This document shows positions 11,760-19,472 of a DNA stretch of 64,000 bases, piece by piece (positions within the stretch are counted from its first letter, which is position 1; every line of letters begins with the position of its first letter). This DNA comes from Nocardioides_C sp963700955 (GTDB taxonomy: Bacteria; Actinomycetota; Actinomycetes; Propionibacteriales; Nocardioidaceae): contig CAVOZH010000012.1 in the NCBI GenBank assembly GCA_963700955.1, positions 620,001-684,000 of the forward strand, given 5' to 3'. A program made the translations under genes and the position numbers. The notes below the pieces were generated by a model. The model worked only from the letters and a program-made list of their open reading frames with translations. It made no database searches and had not been told where the DNA came from.

Positions 11760-11888
11760 GTGCTTGGGACTCCTCACGGGGGTGCGCCGAACTTACGGAT
11801 CGAGCAAATCATGCCGTGGGGAAGTCAGCAGGCAGCAGTCTACCCGTTGTGGCGTCCGATCCTTCGCATCTGCACCGCGGGAGCAGGC

Positions 11889-11916
11889 GGCCAGGGCGGG
11901 TCGCCCCGCCCTGGCC
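11889..11916 (-). terminator. Intrinsic terminator after the LVIVD-repeat gene
   Basis: A perfect 12-bp stem (GGCCAGGGCGGG with CCCGCCCTGGCC) closes on a TCGC tetraloop 16 bases past the stop codon. There is no T-run, but the hairpin is very stable and separates the gene from smc. Confidence 0.7.
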
Positions 11917-11931
11917 GTCGCCGTCGCCGGA

Positions 11932-13467
11932 CTACGCCGCGCGCTGCTTGACAGCCGCCCGGCGACGCAGGAGGAACGACCCGGACAGGCCGAGCCCCAC
12001 GAGGGTGATGGGCAGCGCGTCCTCGGGCCACGAGAACAACCCGAACGGGTTGGTGGAACCCAGCACCGGAGAACCGGCAGCCGACGCGCTGCCGGGCAGG
12101 CGGACCCGGTAGACGTCGAGACCGCGCACCGCGTCGACGGAGTAGGCGAGGTTGGTCCTGCCTCGAGCCACGCCTGCCTTGGTGTAGCGGGGGACCCAGT
12201 ACGTGTCCCACACCTCGGACGCGCCCCAGGTCGCGTGGCCGTAGGGCTTGATGTCGCGGGGGTTCCGTACGTCGACGAACTGGGTGCCACCGCCGTAGAA
12301 CCCCACCGCCACGATGCCCGACGGGTGGTAGTCGAACCAGTGCGCGGAGCAGAAGGCGTCCTGGGGCACCGGGAAGCTGCCGAGGTCGGCCAGCTCGACC
12401 TTGTCGAGAGGCACGATCTGCCCCGGGCGGCCGTTGAGGCGCTTGACGTACCAGGTCTGGAAGGACCCCGCCTTGGCGCAGTCGGTCTGCATGTAGTCCT
12501 CCTCGGTCACGAGGAGCACGTTGCCGTTGGCGAAGGACGGCTTGGCGTTTGGCCGGAACGCCTTCGCGTTGGGCCGGAACGAGTTGTGGTGGATGAAGTC
12601 GTTCCAGCCAGGGTGGCGGGGGTCGTCGCCACGTCCGGCGCGCCCCGTCGTCGTCACGAGCCTGGGCCTGCGCGGGCGGCTGACGTCGAAGATCGCCGAG
12701 CCGTCGAAGCCGGTGTGCGTTCCATAACCGGCGTTGTCGAAGTTCCACTTGTGCCCCGCGGTCGGCGAGCGGAACGGCTGGATGCCGGCCTTGGCGCGGT
12801 TGCTGTCGAGCTCGCGCGGCCGGTCGAGGTTGCGCAGGTCGAAGATCGAGAAGGTGTGGTCCGTCCCCGAGCCCGCCGAGTAGGCGTAGCGACAGTCGGT
12901 CGCCTCGACGCAGGTGACGGTGTGGGTGCTCGTCGTGCCTCGCACCCGCGACCTGATCTGCGGGTTGGCGGGGTCGGTCACGTCGACGAGCACGAGCTCG
13001 TAGCTCCCGCCGGCCGGGCGGACGTTGGCGTGCTCGATGTCACCGGGCGAGGCCTGGTAGAGGTCCACCCCGATCAGCGAGAACCGTTGGGTGCCCTTCC
13101 GGGTGCGCCGCTCCCCGCAGTTCATCGCCTCGTTCTCGAACTGCACGCTCGGCAGGACCCCGGTGAGCTTCGGTGCTGCGGGCTTGCTCACGTCGTACAC
13201 CCGGACCGAGTCGAGGTTCGACGTCACGAACAGCGGCGCGGTCTTGGCGAAGCAGCCGGAGATCCCGGCAGACCCGGGCACCGACGCGAGGTGGTCCACG
13301 TTGGAGCTCGCGATCAGGGGCGTGTTGCCACCGGTGGTCATCTCACGGCGCAGGTGCTCGATCCGGTCGGCGTCCCCGTGGGCCGACGCCGGTGAGGCCA
13401 CACCCACGGGGCCCAGCAACATGGCCGCTCCCGCGGCGAGCACGGACACGGGTCGCTTCACGCGCAT
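11932..13467 (-). CDS. Secreted, C-terminally anchored LVIVD-repeat protein
   Basis: 511 residues. A Sec signal peptide (RPVSVLAAGAAMLLGPVGVA, then SPASAHG) is followed by a beta-propeller-like array of LVIVD-type repeats: SNLDSVRVYDVSKPAAP, ELVLVDVTDPANP, TFSIFDLRNLDRP, GSAIFDVSRPRRP and TQFVDVRNPRDI. The C-terminus is a membrane helix (LPITLVGLGLSGSFLL) ending in RRR, so the propeller should be displayed outside the membrane. A short internal duplication, FRPNAKAFRPNAK, is visible. The ATG at 13467 is chosen because AGGGGGAG precedes it; the reading frame runs further upstream without a start that makes biological sense. The biochemical role of LVIVD proteins is not established. Confidence 0.85.
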   Translation of the reverse strand: MRVKRPVSVLAAGAAMLLGPVGVASPASAHGDADRIEHLRREMTTGGNTPLIASSNVDHLASVPGSAGISGCFAKTAPLFVTSNLDSVRVYDVSKPAAPKLTGVLPSVQFENEAMNCGERRTRKGTQRFSLIGVDLYQASPGDIEHANVRPAGGSYELVLVDVTDPANPQIRSRVRGTTSTHTVTCVEATDCRYAYSAGSGTDHTFSIFDLRNLDRPRELDSNRAKAGIQPFRSPTAGHKWNFDNAGYGTHTGFDGSAIFDVSRPRRPRLVTTTGRAGRGDDPRHPGWNDFIHHNSFRPNAKAFRPNAKPSFANGNVLLVTEEDYMQTDCAKAGSFQTWYVKRLNGRPGQIVPLDKVELADLGSFPVPQDAFCSAHWFDYHPSGIVAVGFYGGGTQFVDVRNPRDIKPYGHATWGASEVWDTYWVPRYTKAGVARGRTNLAYSVDAVRGLDVYRVRLPGSASAAGSPVLGSTNPFGLFSWPEDALPITLVGLGLSGSFLLRRRAAVKQRAA

Positions 13468-13567
13468 GGGTTCTCCCCCTCTTCGGGTCACCGTCCCCGG
13501 GCGGACGGCGCGTGGCTTGACCAACGACACACCTCGCACGGGGTCACGCCACGGCGTGTTGTCCGGC

Positions 13568-14548
13568 TCAGGCCCGCTCGGCAGGCACGCCGGTCGCGGT
13601 GACCACCAGCTCCCACAAGCGGCGGACCTGGTCGGGCGTCGGCTTGGTGCGGGAGAGGTACGACGTCGCGCGGGGTCGTCGGTCGTGCCAGAACAGGCCG
13701 GTGCTCTTGCGGGCATCCGGAGCGGCGAGCAGCCAGACCGTGGTGTCGGCCCCCTGCTGGTCAGAGCGCAGGAACGGTCCGGTGACCTTTCGGAAGGCGG
13801 GGAGCGACATCTGCACGCCCGGGGTGTCGGCCCATCCCGGATGCATGCTGTGCACGGTGACCCCTTCGGGAGCCAGCTCCCGCGCCCAGCTCTCCGCCAG
13901 GTGGACCTCCATCCGCTTGGTGCGCGCGTAGGCGGTCGTCCCGGAGTAGACGCCGCGGGTGTACTCCGGGTCCACGACGTCGAGCCGCTGGGTGTACATG
14001 CCGCCGGAGACGACGAACACGACTCTGCCGCCTCCGTCCGCGGCCAGTGGACCGCGAAGGGCGTCGGTGAGGACATGCGGCCCCAGGACATGCGTGGCGA
14101 AGCTGAGCTCGTGCCCCTCGGCCGTCTCGGTCCGTTCCGGTGGCAGGACGCCCGCGTTGTGCACGAGCGCGCGGAGGCGGGGCACCTCCCGCGCCAGCGC
14201 CCGGGCTACGTCCGGCAGGGACGCCAGGTCGCTCACGTCGCACCGGTCGACGTGCAGGACGGCGTCCGGCACCGCCGCGAGGATCTCCTCGCGTGCGGCG
14301 TTGCCCCGCTCGACGCTGCGGCAGAGCATGCGGACCTCGGCGCCCAGGCGCGCCGCCCCGAGAGCGGTCGCCTTGCCGAGGCCGGAGTTCGCGCCGGTGA
14401 TGGCGACGACGCTCCCTGCCAAGGAGTCGGGAGCCGGGTCGGCGGGCCACCAGGTACGTCGGAGGGCAGGACCGATGCGGGTGTAGCCGAGCACGACCGA
14501 CCTGTCGAGGATCCGGTCGAGGCCACGCCCGAAGGCGCTCAGTGTCAT
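13568..14548 (-). CDS. Short-chain dehydrogenase/reductase (DHRS12-like)
   Basis: 326 residues. The Rossmann motif TGANSGLGKA is near residue 50, followed by the NAG-type motif HNAGVLPP, a serine in FVVSGGMYTQRL, and the catalytic Y-x-x-x-K as YARTK near residue 208. A roughly 40-residue N-terminal extension precedes the fold. The order of motifs and the extension resemble the DHRS12-like branch, whose substrates are unknown. It stands alone between the LVIVD gene and a small coiled-coil gene. Confidence 0.88.
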   Translation of the reverse strand: MTLSAFGRGLDRILDRSVVLGYTRIGPALRRTWWPADPAPDSLAGSVVAITGANSGLGKATALGAARLGAEVRMLCRSVERGNAAREEILAAVPDAVLHVDRCDVSDLASLPDVARALAREVPRLRALVHNAGVLPPERTETAEGHELSFATHVLGPHVLTDALRGPLAADGGGRVVFVVSGGMYTQRLDVVDPEYTRGVYSGTTAYARTKRMEVHLAESWARELAPEGVTVHSMHPGWADTPGVQMSLPAFRKVTGPFLRSDQQGADTTVWLLAAPDARKSTGLFWHDRRPRATSYLSRTKPTPDQVRRLWELVVTATGVPAERA

Positions 14549-14624
14549 GTATGCAGCGTAGGAGGCCCGGGAAAAGCGGTCGAGGGAGCCGACGACTACG
14601 CGTCGTCGGTCAAGCCCCGGGGAA

Positions 14625-14828
14625 TCAGGCGGGCTGCATGCTCTCGTCGAGGGTGAGCAAATGCGCTTCGGCCGCCGCAGCGGCGAGCGAGTCGTTCTCC
14701 GCCGAGAGCCGCAGCAGGTGAGCCTCGAGGTCGGCGACCTGGCGTCGCAGACGACGATTCTCCGCCATGAGCTGGGCGAGTGCGCGGGGGTCGGTGCTGC
14801 TCATGTAACCGAGGAGCGCCTTGGCCAT
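14625..14828 (-). CDS. Small coiled-coil protein of unknown function
   Basis: 67 residues. MAKALLGYMSSTDPRALAQL leads into a heptad-like Leu/Ala-rich coiled coil (ENRRLRRQVADLEAHLLRL). The start is supported by GGAGGA shortly upstream. The sequence looks like a conserved small actinobacterial protein, but I cannot name a family or function. No partner gene is evident. Confidence 0.68.
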   Translation of the reverse strand: MAKALLGYMSSTDPRALAQLMAENRRLRRQVADLEAHLLRLSAENDSLAAAAAEAHLLTLDESMQPA

Positions 14829-15022
14829 GTGTGTCCTCCGGAGGAAGAGTCAGGTCACACCGCTGGACCGGCTGTGGCCGGATTGGGGTGGAGAAGGTGT
14901 GGTTCCAGAATCGCACTCCCCTGGCTCAGGGTCAATCCCGGGGTCTGCCCGTTACAGGTGACCTGCGTCTCCGCAGCCGGTGACGCCTCTCGGCCACGCC
15001 CGAGGGGAGGCAGGCGACAGGT

Positions 15023-15907
15023 TCAGGAGGGGCGCCGGCGAGGCCGCGGCTGGCACCGAGGACAGAAGTAGGAGGACCGGTTCATGAACGGCACGCGCAC
15101 CACCGGCGTGCCGCACCGTGAGCAGGGCTCCCCCTCCTGGCCGTACACCTCGAGCGACCGGTCGAAGTACCCGCTGTCACCGTTCACGTTGACGTAGAGA
15201 GCGTCGAACGAGGTGCCGCCCTGGGCGAGCGCGGAGGCCATCACCGTGCGGACGCCGGCGAGCAGGGCGACCACGTCGGCCCGCCGCAGCTTGTCGCCGG
15301 GACGCTCCCCATGCAGCTTCGCCAGCCACAGGGACTCGTCGGCGTAGATGTTGCCGACACCGGAGATCAGCGTCTGGTCGAGCAGGAGCCGCTTGATGCC
15401 TGAGGTCCGGCGCCGCACCCGCGACACGAACAGGTCGTCGTCGAACTCGGGGTCCATCGGGTCGCGTGCGATGTGGGCGATCTCCGGTGGCAGCTCGGCG
15501 CCTCCCGGCGAGAGAGCAAGACCCCCGAACATCCGTTGGTCGACGAACCTCAGCTCGACCGTGCCCGGACCGGAGTCCTGTGCCCCGACAGGGCCACCCG
15601 ACAGGGACAACCGGACCCGCAGATGCCGCTCAGGCGGCGCGGAGGCCGGCTGGACGAGCATCTGGCCGCTCATGCCGAGGTGGCCGAGGATGGCGTCGCC
15701 GTTGTCGAGCGGTAGCCAGAGGTACTTGCCCCGCCGACGAGCCGCCAGCACGGTACGTCCGACGACGGACGCGACGAAGTCGTCCGGGCCGGCCAGGTGC
15801 CGGCGGAGAGGCCGGGGGTGCAGCACCTCGGCCGCGATGATCGTGCAGCCCACGACGTGGGCCTCCAGGCCTGCGCGGACGACCTCGACCTCAGGCAGCT
15901 CGGGCAA
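15023..15907 (-). CDS. mutM: Formamidopyrimidine-DNA glycosylase MutM (Fpg)
   Basis: 294-residue base-excision repair enzyme that removes 8-oxoguanine and formamidopyrimidines. After initiator removal the N-terminal Pro is the nucleophile: the start reads (M)PELPEVEVVRAG. A beta-hairpin lysine occurs in RRGKYLWL near residue 60. The C-terminus is a zinc finger with CSRC and, 16 residues later, CPRC. The start is a TTG at 15907, the only codon that places Pro-Glu-Leu-Pro-Glu at the N-terminus. It lies just after the rnc stop (TGAGCCGTTG), so translation is probably coupled. It is the last gene of a yceD-rpmF-rnc-mutM operon. Confidence 0.93.
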   Translation of the reverse strand: MPELPEVEVVRAGLEAHVVGCTIIAAEVLHPRPLRRHLAGPDDFVASVVGRTVLAARRRGKYLWLPLDNGDAILGHLGMSGQMLVQPASAPPERHLRVRLSLSGGPVGAQDSGPGTVELRFVDQRMFGGLALSPGGAELPPEIAHIARDPMDPEFDDDLFVSRVRRRTSGIKRLLLDQTLISGVGNIYADESLWLAKLHGERPGDKLRRADVVALLAGVRTVMASALAQGGTSFDALYVNVNGDSGYFDRSLEVYGQEGEPCSRCGTPVVRVPFMNRSSYFCPRCQPRPRRRPS

Positions 15908-15911
15908 CGGC

Positions 15912-16679
15912 TCAGTCGTCGGCGCCGGCGGTCGCCTCGGCGGCAGGCTCCGGATCCGGTTCGGACACGAGCGTGCGACCGACGGAGCCGCGCTCGGCCG
16001 CGATGGCGCGGTAGGCGGTCTCGGCGGCCTGCTGCTCCGCCTCCTTCTTGGAGCGGCCGGTGCCACGGCCGTACAGCGCGTCGCCCACCTGCACCTGCGC
16101 GGTGAAGGTCTTCTCGTGATCGGGTCCCGCGTCCTCGATGACGTACTCGGGGACCCCAAGGGAGTGCTCCGCGGAGAGCTCCTGCAGGCTGGTCTTCCAG
16201 TCGAGGCCCGCGCCGAGACCCGCCGCAGCCACCATCAACGGGTCGAACAGCAGGTGCACGACGTCGCTGGCCGTGGCGAAGCCGCCGCTGAGGTAGACCG
16301 CGCCGATCACGGCCTCCACGGTGTCGGAGAGGATCGAGGACTTGTCACGTCCCCCGGTCGACTCCTCCCCACGGCCGAGCTTGATGTGCTCGCCGAGACC
16401 GATGTTGCGGGCCACCTCGGCGAGCGCACGGGCGTTCACGACCGCGGCACGAAGCTTCGCCAGCCGCCCCTCGGACAGGTCCGGGTGGGACCGGTAGAGC
16501 GTGTCCGTCACCACGACGCCGAGCACCGAGTCCCCGAGGAACTCGAGCCGCTCGTTGGTCGGCAGCCCGCCGTTCTCGTAGGCGTAGGAGCGGTGCGTCA
16601 GGGCGCGGTCGAGCAGCTCGGCATCCAGCTCAGGGCTGCCGAGCGCGGCACGCAAGTCGTCGTACGACGGCGCGCTCAC
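15912..16679 (-). CDS. rnc: Ribonuclease III
   Basis: 255-residue double-strand-specific endoribonuclease for rRNA and mRNA processing. The catalytic signature NERLEFLGDSVLG is near residue 43. A C-terminal double-stranded-RNA-binding domain follows (WKTSLQEL through TGRSKKEAEQQAAETAY), ending in an acidic Pro/Glu/Ala tail. I place the start at the GTG at 16679 (VSAPSYDDL), just downstream of the rpmF stop; extending further would run into rpmF. It is in an operon with yceD-like and rpmF upstream and mutM downstream. Confidence 0.93.
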   Translation of the reverse strand: MSAPSYDDLRAALGSPELDAELLDRALTHRSYAYENGGLPTNERLEFLGDSVLGVVVTDTLYRSHPDLSEGRLAKLRAAVVNARALAEVARNIGLGEHIKLGRGEESTGGRDKSSILSDTVEAVIGAVYLSGGFATASDVVHLLFDPLMVAAAGLGAGLDWKTSLQELSAEHSLGVPEYVIEDAGPDHEKTFTAQVQVGDALYGRGTGRSKKEAEQQAAETAYRAIAAERGSVGRTLVSEPDPEPAAEATAGADD

Positions 16680-16690
16680 GACCGAATCCG

Positions 16691-16876
16691 TCAGAGGACC
16701 TGGCGACGGTCGGCACGAGCGCCGTACTGACCGCAGTCGGGGCACGCGCGGTGCGGCAGGTGCTTGGAGCCGCAAGCGGGGTTGCTGCAGGTCACCAGCG
16801 ACGGTGCAACAGCCTTCCACTGCGAGCGACGGTGACGCGTGTTGCTGCGCGACATCTTCCGCTTGGGGACTGCCAC
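16691..16876 (-). CDS. rpmF: 50S ribosomal protein L32
   Basis: 61 residues beginning (M)AVPKRKMSRSNTRHRRSQWK, the invariant L32 N-terminus. Four zinc-ligand cysteines are present (C30, C35, C45 and C48, in TCSNPACG and ACPDCG), so this is the C+ zinc-binding form. The start is GTG at 16876, with GGAG 7 bases upstream. It lies 4 bases after the yceD-like gene, a conserved bacterial pairing. Confidence 0.96.
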   Translation of the reverse strand: MAVPKRKMSRSNTRHRRSQWKAVAPSLVTCSNPACGSKHLPHRACPDCGQYGARADRRQVL

Positions 16877-16880
16877 TTGT

Positions 16881-17462
16881 TCACTCCTTGGTCGGGCCGG
16901 TGTTCCGGCCGAGCTGTTCGTCGGTCTCTTCAGCCAGCCCTTGCAGCGCCGCCCACCTGGGGTCGATCGCGTCGCGGTGCTGGTGGTCCGGGTCGTCTGC
17001 GAGCCTGGCACCACACTCGGTGCACAGCCCCGGGCAGTCGTCCCGGCACAGCGGCTGGAACGGCAGTGAGAGCACCACCGCGTCCCGCAGCAGAGGTTCG
17101 AGGTCGAGCAAGTCGCCCTCCAACCGGCTGACATCGTCGTCGCCGGCGTCCGTCGCGGTGTCGCTCTCCTCGTAGGCGAAGAGCTCCTGGAGGTCCACCT
17201 CGACCTCGTCGGTGAGGGGTTCCAGGCACCGGGCGCACTCCCCCGTCAGCTCGGCACTTGCGGTGCCGGTGACGAGCACGCCCTCCATGACTGCCTCGAG
17301 CCGCAGGTCGAACTCGACCGGCGACCCTTCGGGGACGCTGAGAACTTCGATGCCGAGATCTGCAGGCGCCGGTGCCGTGAATGACACCTTGCGCTGCGAC
17401 CCCGGGCGGCGGCCGAGCTCGCGGGTGTCGAGCACGAGCGGCGCTCTCGGGTCGAGAGACAC
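16881..17462 (-). CDS. YceD/DUF177 family protein
   Basis: 193 residues, GTG start. The N-terminal half is beta-rich with the family motif GECARCLEPL near residue 75. The C-terminal half has a cysteine cluster (CRDDCPGLCTECG) typical of YceD proteins in Gram-positives. Members are almost always encoded immediately upstream of rpmF, as here, and are linked to 23S rRNA/large-subunit maturation, but the biochemical activity is not settled. Confidence 0.88.
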   Translation of the reverse strand: MSLDPRAPLVLDTRELGRRPGSQRKVSFTAPAPADLGIEVLSVPEGSPVEFDLRLEAVMEGVLVTGTASAELTGECARCLEPLTDEVEVDLQELFAYEESDTATDAGDDDVSRLEGDLLDLEPLLRDAVVLSLPFQPLCRDDCPGLCTECGARLADDPDHQHRDAIDPRWAALQGLAEETDEQLGRNTGPTKE

Positions 17463-17600
17463 AGGTCAGTCACTTCCGTCATCGGGCACAACAGATCACG
17501 ATTCTTCACGTTCGTCCACGGCTGCGCAGAGATCCTGACACTCGAGGGAGACGTGACCGGGCTTCGGCGCAGCCGGAACGCGCATGGCGAACCGTCGACA

Positions 17601-17630
17601 AGCCTAGCGTCTGGGTGCATCCGCGACCAA
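17601..17630 (-). promoter_or_regulatory. Candidate promoter of the yceD-rpmF-rnc-mutM operon
   Basis: On the minus strand TTGGTC is followed after 18 bases by TAGGCT, a fair sigma-70-like pair, about 140 bases upstream of the yceD-like start. It is the best candidate in the 224-base gap. Confidence 0.35.
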
Positions 17631-17639
17631 AACGAGGCG

Positions 17640-17681
17640 GCACCCGGCCGACCCGCCGCCCAGTTCGGCACGGCTGGGTGC
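17640..17681 (-). terminator. Hairpin downstream of the coiled-coil gene
   Basis: Arms GCACCCGGCCG and CGGCTGGGTGC pair over 11 bp with one G-U, starting 6 bases past the stop at 17687. It probably ends the rsmD-coaD-coiled-coil transcript. No T-run follows. Confidence 0.5.
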
Positions 17682-17686
17682 GCGAC

Positions 17687-18214
17687 TCAGCCCTCGAGGT
17701 GCTCGGGCAGCTTGATCCGGTCGACCTCGTCCTCGGTCAGAGAGTCGAGCGCCGAGCGGCCGGCGAGCCGCTCACGGCCGCGCTTGACCTCCTCGATGGT
17801 GCGCTCGAGCGTGATCTCGAAGGTGGCGAGCTTGCTGTCCACATAGTCGTCGGTCTCCTTGCGCAGCCCGTCGGCGTCCGCGCGAGCCTCGGCGAGCACC
17901 TCGTCGACACGCCGCTGGGCGAGCCGGAACACCTCGGTGTCGGAGACCAGCCGGTCGCGTTCGTTGTGCGCGTCGGCGATGATCCGGTCGGCCTCACGCC
18001 GCCCCTCGGCCACCACGTCGTCACGGTCACGTTTGATCTTGAGGGCCTCCTCGAAGGCCTGGTCCATCTCGGTCTCGAGCTCGTCGAGCATCTCGAGCAG
18101 CTCGCCGCGGTTGAGGACCGCGGAGGCAGACATCGGCATCGACCGAGCCTGTTCGACCACCTGCCGGATCTCGGCAAGCTTGGTGCGCACGTCCACTTTG
18201 ACCTTTCTCGACAC
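17687..18214 (-). CDS. DivIVA/ATP-synthase-b-like coiled-coil protein
   Basis: 175 residues, mostly charged alpha-helix: ELETEMDQAFEEALKIKRDR and DRIIADAHNERDRLVSDTEV. The pattern matches the small coiled-coil protein conserved beside coaD in actinobacteria, often annotated as DivIVA-like or as ATP synthase F0 subunit B-like. It lacks the membrane helix of a true b subunit. A role in cell-pole or septum organisation is only inferred from the fold. Confidence 0.75.
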   Translation of the reverse strand: MSRKVKVDVRTKLAEIRQVVEQARSMPMSASAVLNRGELLEMLDELETEMDQAFEEALKIKRDRDDVVAEGRREADRIIADAHNERDRLVSDTEVFRLAQRRVDEVLAEARADADGLRKETDDYVDSKLATFEITLERTIEEVKRGRERLAGRSALDSLTEDEVDRIKLPEHLEG

Positions 18215-18311
18215 ATCAGGGGAGCCCTGGACTTCTACCCAGGAAGACGACTCCCCACCCCCGGTGACAAGACGATACGACGGGTGGGACCTTCGTCACA
18301 GCAAGAAGGCG

Positions 18312-18800
18312 TTACTCGCGGGCCCGCTCCGCCAACCGGGACGTCAGCCGCTCGAGCACCAGGGGGGGCACCAACGTGGAGACGTCGCCTCCGAACGTCG
18401 CCACCTCCTTGACCAGGCTCGAAGCCAGGAAGGAGTACTCCGGGCTGGTCGGCACGAACACCGTCTCGACCGGGGCGAGGCTGGAGTTCATCTGCGCCAT
18501 CTGCAGCTCGTAGTCGAAGTCGCTGACCGCGCGGAGGCCCTTGACGATGGCGTGGATGCCACGCGCCTGGCAGAAGTCCACGAGCAGACCGTGGAAGGCG
18601 TCGATCTTGACGTTGCCGAAGGTCGAGCAGACCTCGGTGAGCATGTCGATCCGCTCCTCGACGGTGAACATGCTCTTCTTCGACTTGTTGATCAAGACGG
18701 CCACCGTCACCTCGTCGAACAGCGCCGAGGCTCGGGAGACGATGTCGATGTGTCCGTTGGTGACGGGGTCGAACGACCCCGGACACACGGCTTTGCGCAC
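18312..18800 (-). CDS. coaD: Phosphopantetheine adenylyltransferase
   Basis: 162 residues. It catalyses the fourth step of CoA synthesis, 4'-phosphopantetheine plus ATP to dephospho-CoA. The nucleotidyltransferase motif CPGSFDPVTNGHID is at residues 6-19, and the second ATP-binding segment is TSPEYSFLASSLVKEVA. The start is GTG at 18800 because CGAGGAG lies 6 bases upstream; this gives the usual family length. It follows rsmD by 14 bases, the common rsmD-coaD pair. Confidence 0.95.
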   Translation of the reverse strand: MRKAVCPGSFDPVTNGHIDIVSRASALFDEVTVAVLINKSKKSMFTVEERIDMLTEVCSTFGNVKIDAFHGLLVDFCQARGIHAIVKGLRAVSDFDYELQMAQMNSSLAPVETVFVPTSPEYSFLASSLVKEVATFGGDVSTLVPPLVLERLTSRLAERARE

Positions 18801-18814
18801 TGCTGCTCCTCGGT

Positions 18815-19411
18815 TCACGGCGGCATCGGGACGTCGACGGTCTCGTCACCCGGTGATGCGTGACCGTACCAAAGCGTGGTCTCGCCGTACCTCTTCGACC
18901 GCGCGGGCGTGAGCCCGTCGGGCCAGTGCACCTCCCCGCTCCGCGTGGACCTCTCGACCACCACCAGGCCGTCCTCAGCCAGCCACCGCCGCGAGACGAG
19001 GGCGGCGAGGTCGCTGTGCACGGCCTCGTCCGGAAGGGCGTACGGCGGGTCGAGGAAGACCACGTCGTACGACATGCCGGGACGGTTCGCGAGGATCCGC
19101 GCGACTGCGCCGACCACCACCTCGACCTCGGAGAATCCCAGGGTGCGGGCGTTGTCGCGGATCAGGGAGGCGGTGCGGCGGTCCTGCTCCACGAGGGTGA
19201 CACCGACGGCTCCACGCGACCTCGCCTCGAGGCCGACGGCCCCCGACCCGGCGTACAGGTCGAGGACCCGTCTGCCGGTGAGGGAGCCGAGGTCGGAGTC
19301 CAGGCTGGAGAACAGCGCCTCCCGGACCCGGTCCGACGTGGGACGGGTCTGCTCGCCACTCGGCGCCTTGAGCCGACGCCCCTTGGCGGAACCGCCGATG
19401 ATCCTCGTCAT
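18815..19411 (-). CDS. rsmD: 16S rRNA (guanine966-N2)-methyltransferase RsmD
   Basis: 198 residues. SAM-binding motif I is VLDLYAGSGAVGLEARSRG near residue 49, and the catalytic motif DVVFLDPPYALP is near residue 115. The N-terminus MTRIIGGSAKGRRLKAP and the TRPTSDRVREALF stretch are diagnostic for RsmD. It modifies G966 in the 30S subunit. It lies directly upstream of coaD and downstream of recG. Confidence 0.94.
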   Translation of the reverse strand: MTRIIGGSAKGRRLKAPSGEQTRPTSDRVREALFSSLDSDLGSLTGRRVLDLYAGSGAVGLEARSRGAVGVTLVEQDRRTASLIRDNARTLGFSEVEVVVGAVARILANRPGMSYDVVFLDPPYALPDEAVHSDLAALVSRRWLAEDGLVVVERSTRSGEVHWPDGLTPARSKRYGETTLWYGHASPGDETVDVPMPP

Positions 19412-19472
19412 CGCGGCCGTCCCTGCCCTCGCCCGGAAGCGCCGGCCGCCCCGGGTGGAGGCGACGACGTGT

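Noticed and set aside
13468..14091. N-terminal extension of the LVIVD protein to 719 residues
   Set aside because: A signal peptide and a ribosome-binding site mark the start at 13467, and the extension overlaps the SDR gene in another frame.
17463..17686. Possible small gene in the gap upstream of the yceD-like gene
   Set aside because: No frame has a ribosome-binding site or plausible composition; only a promoter and a terminator hairpin are supported.
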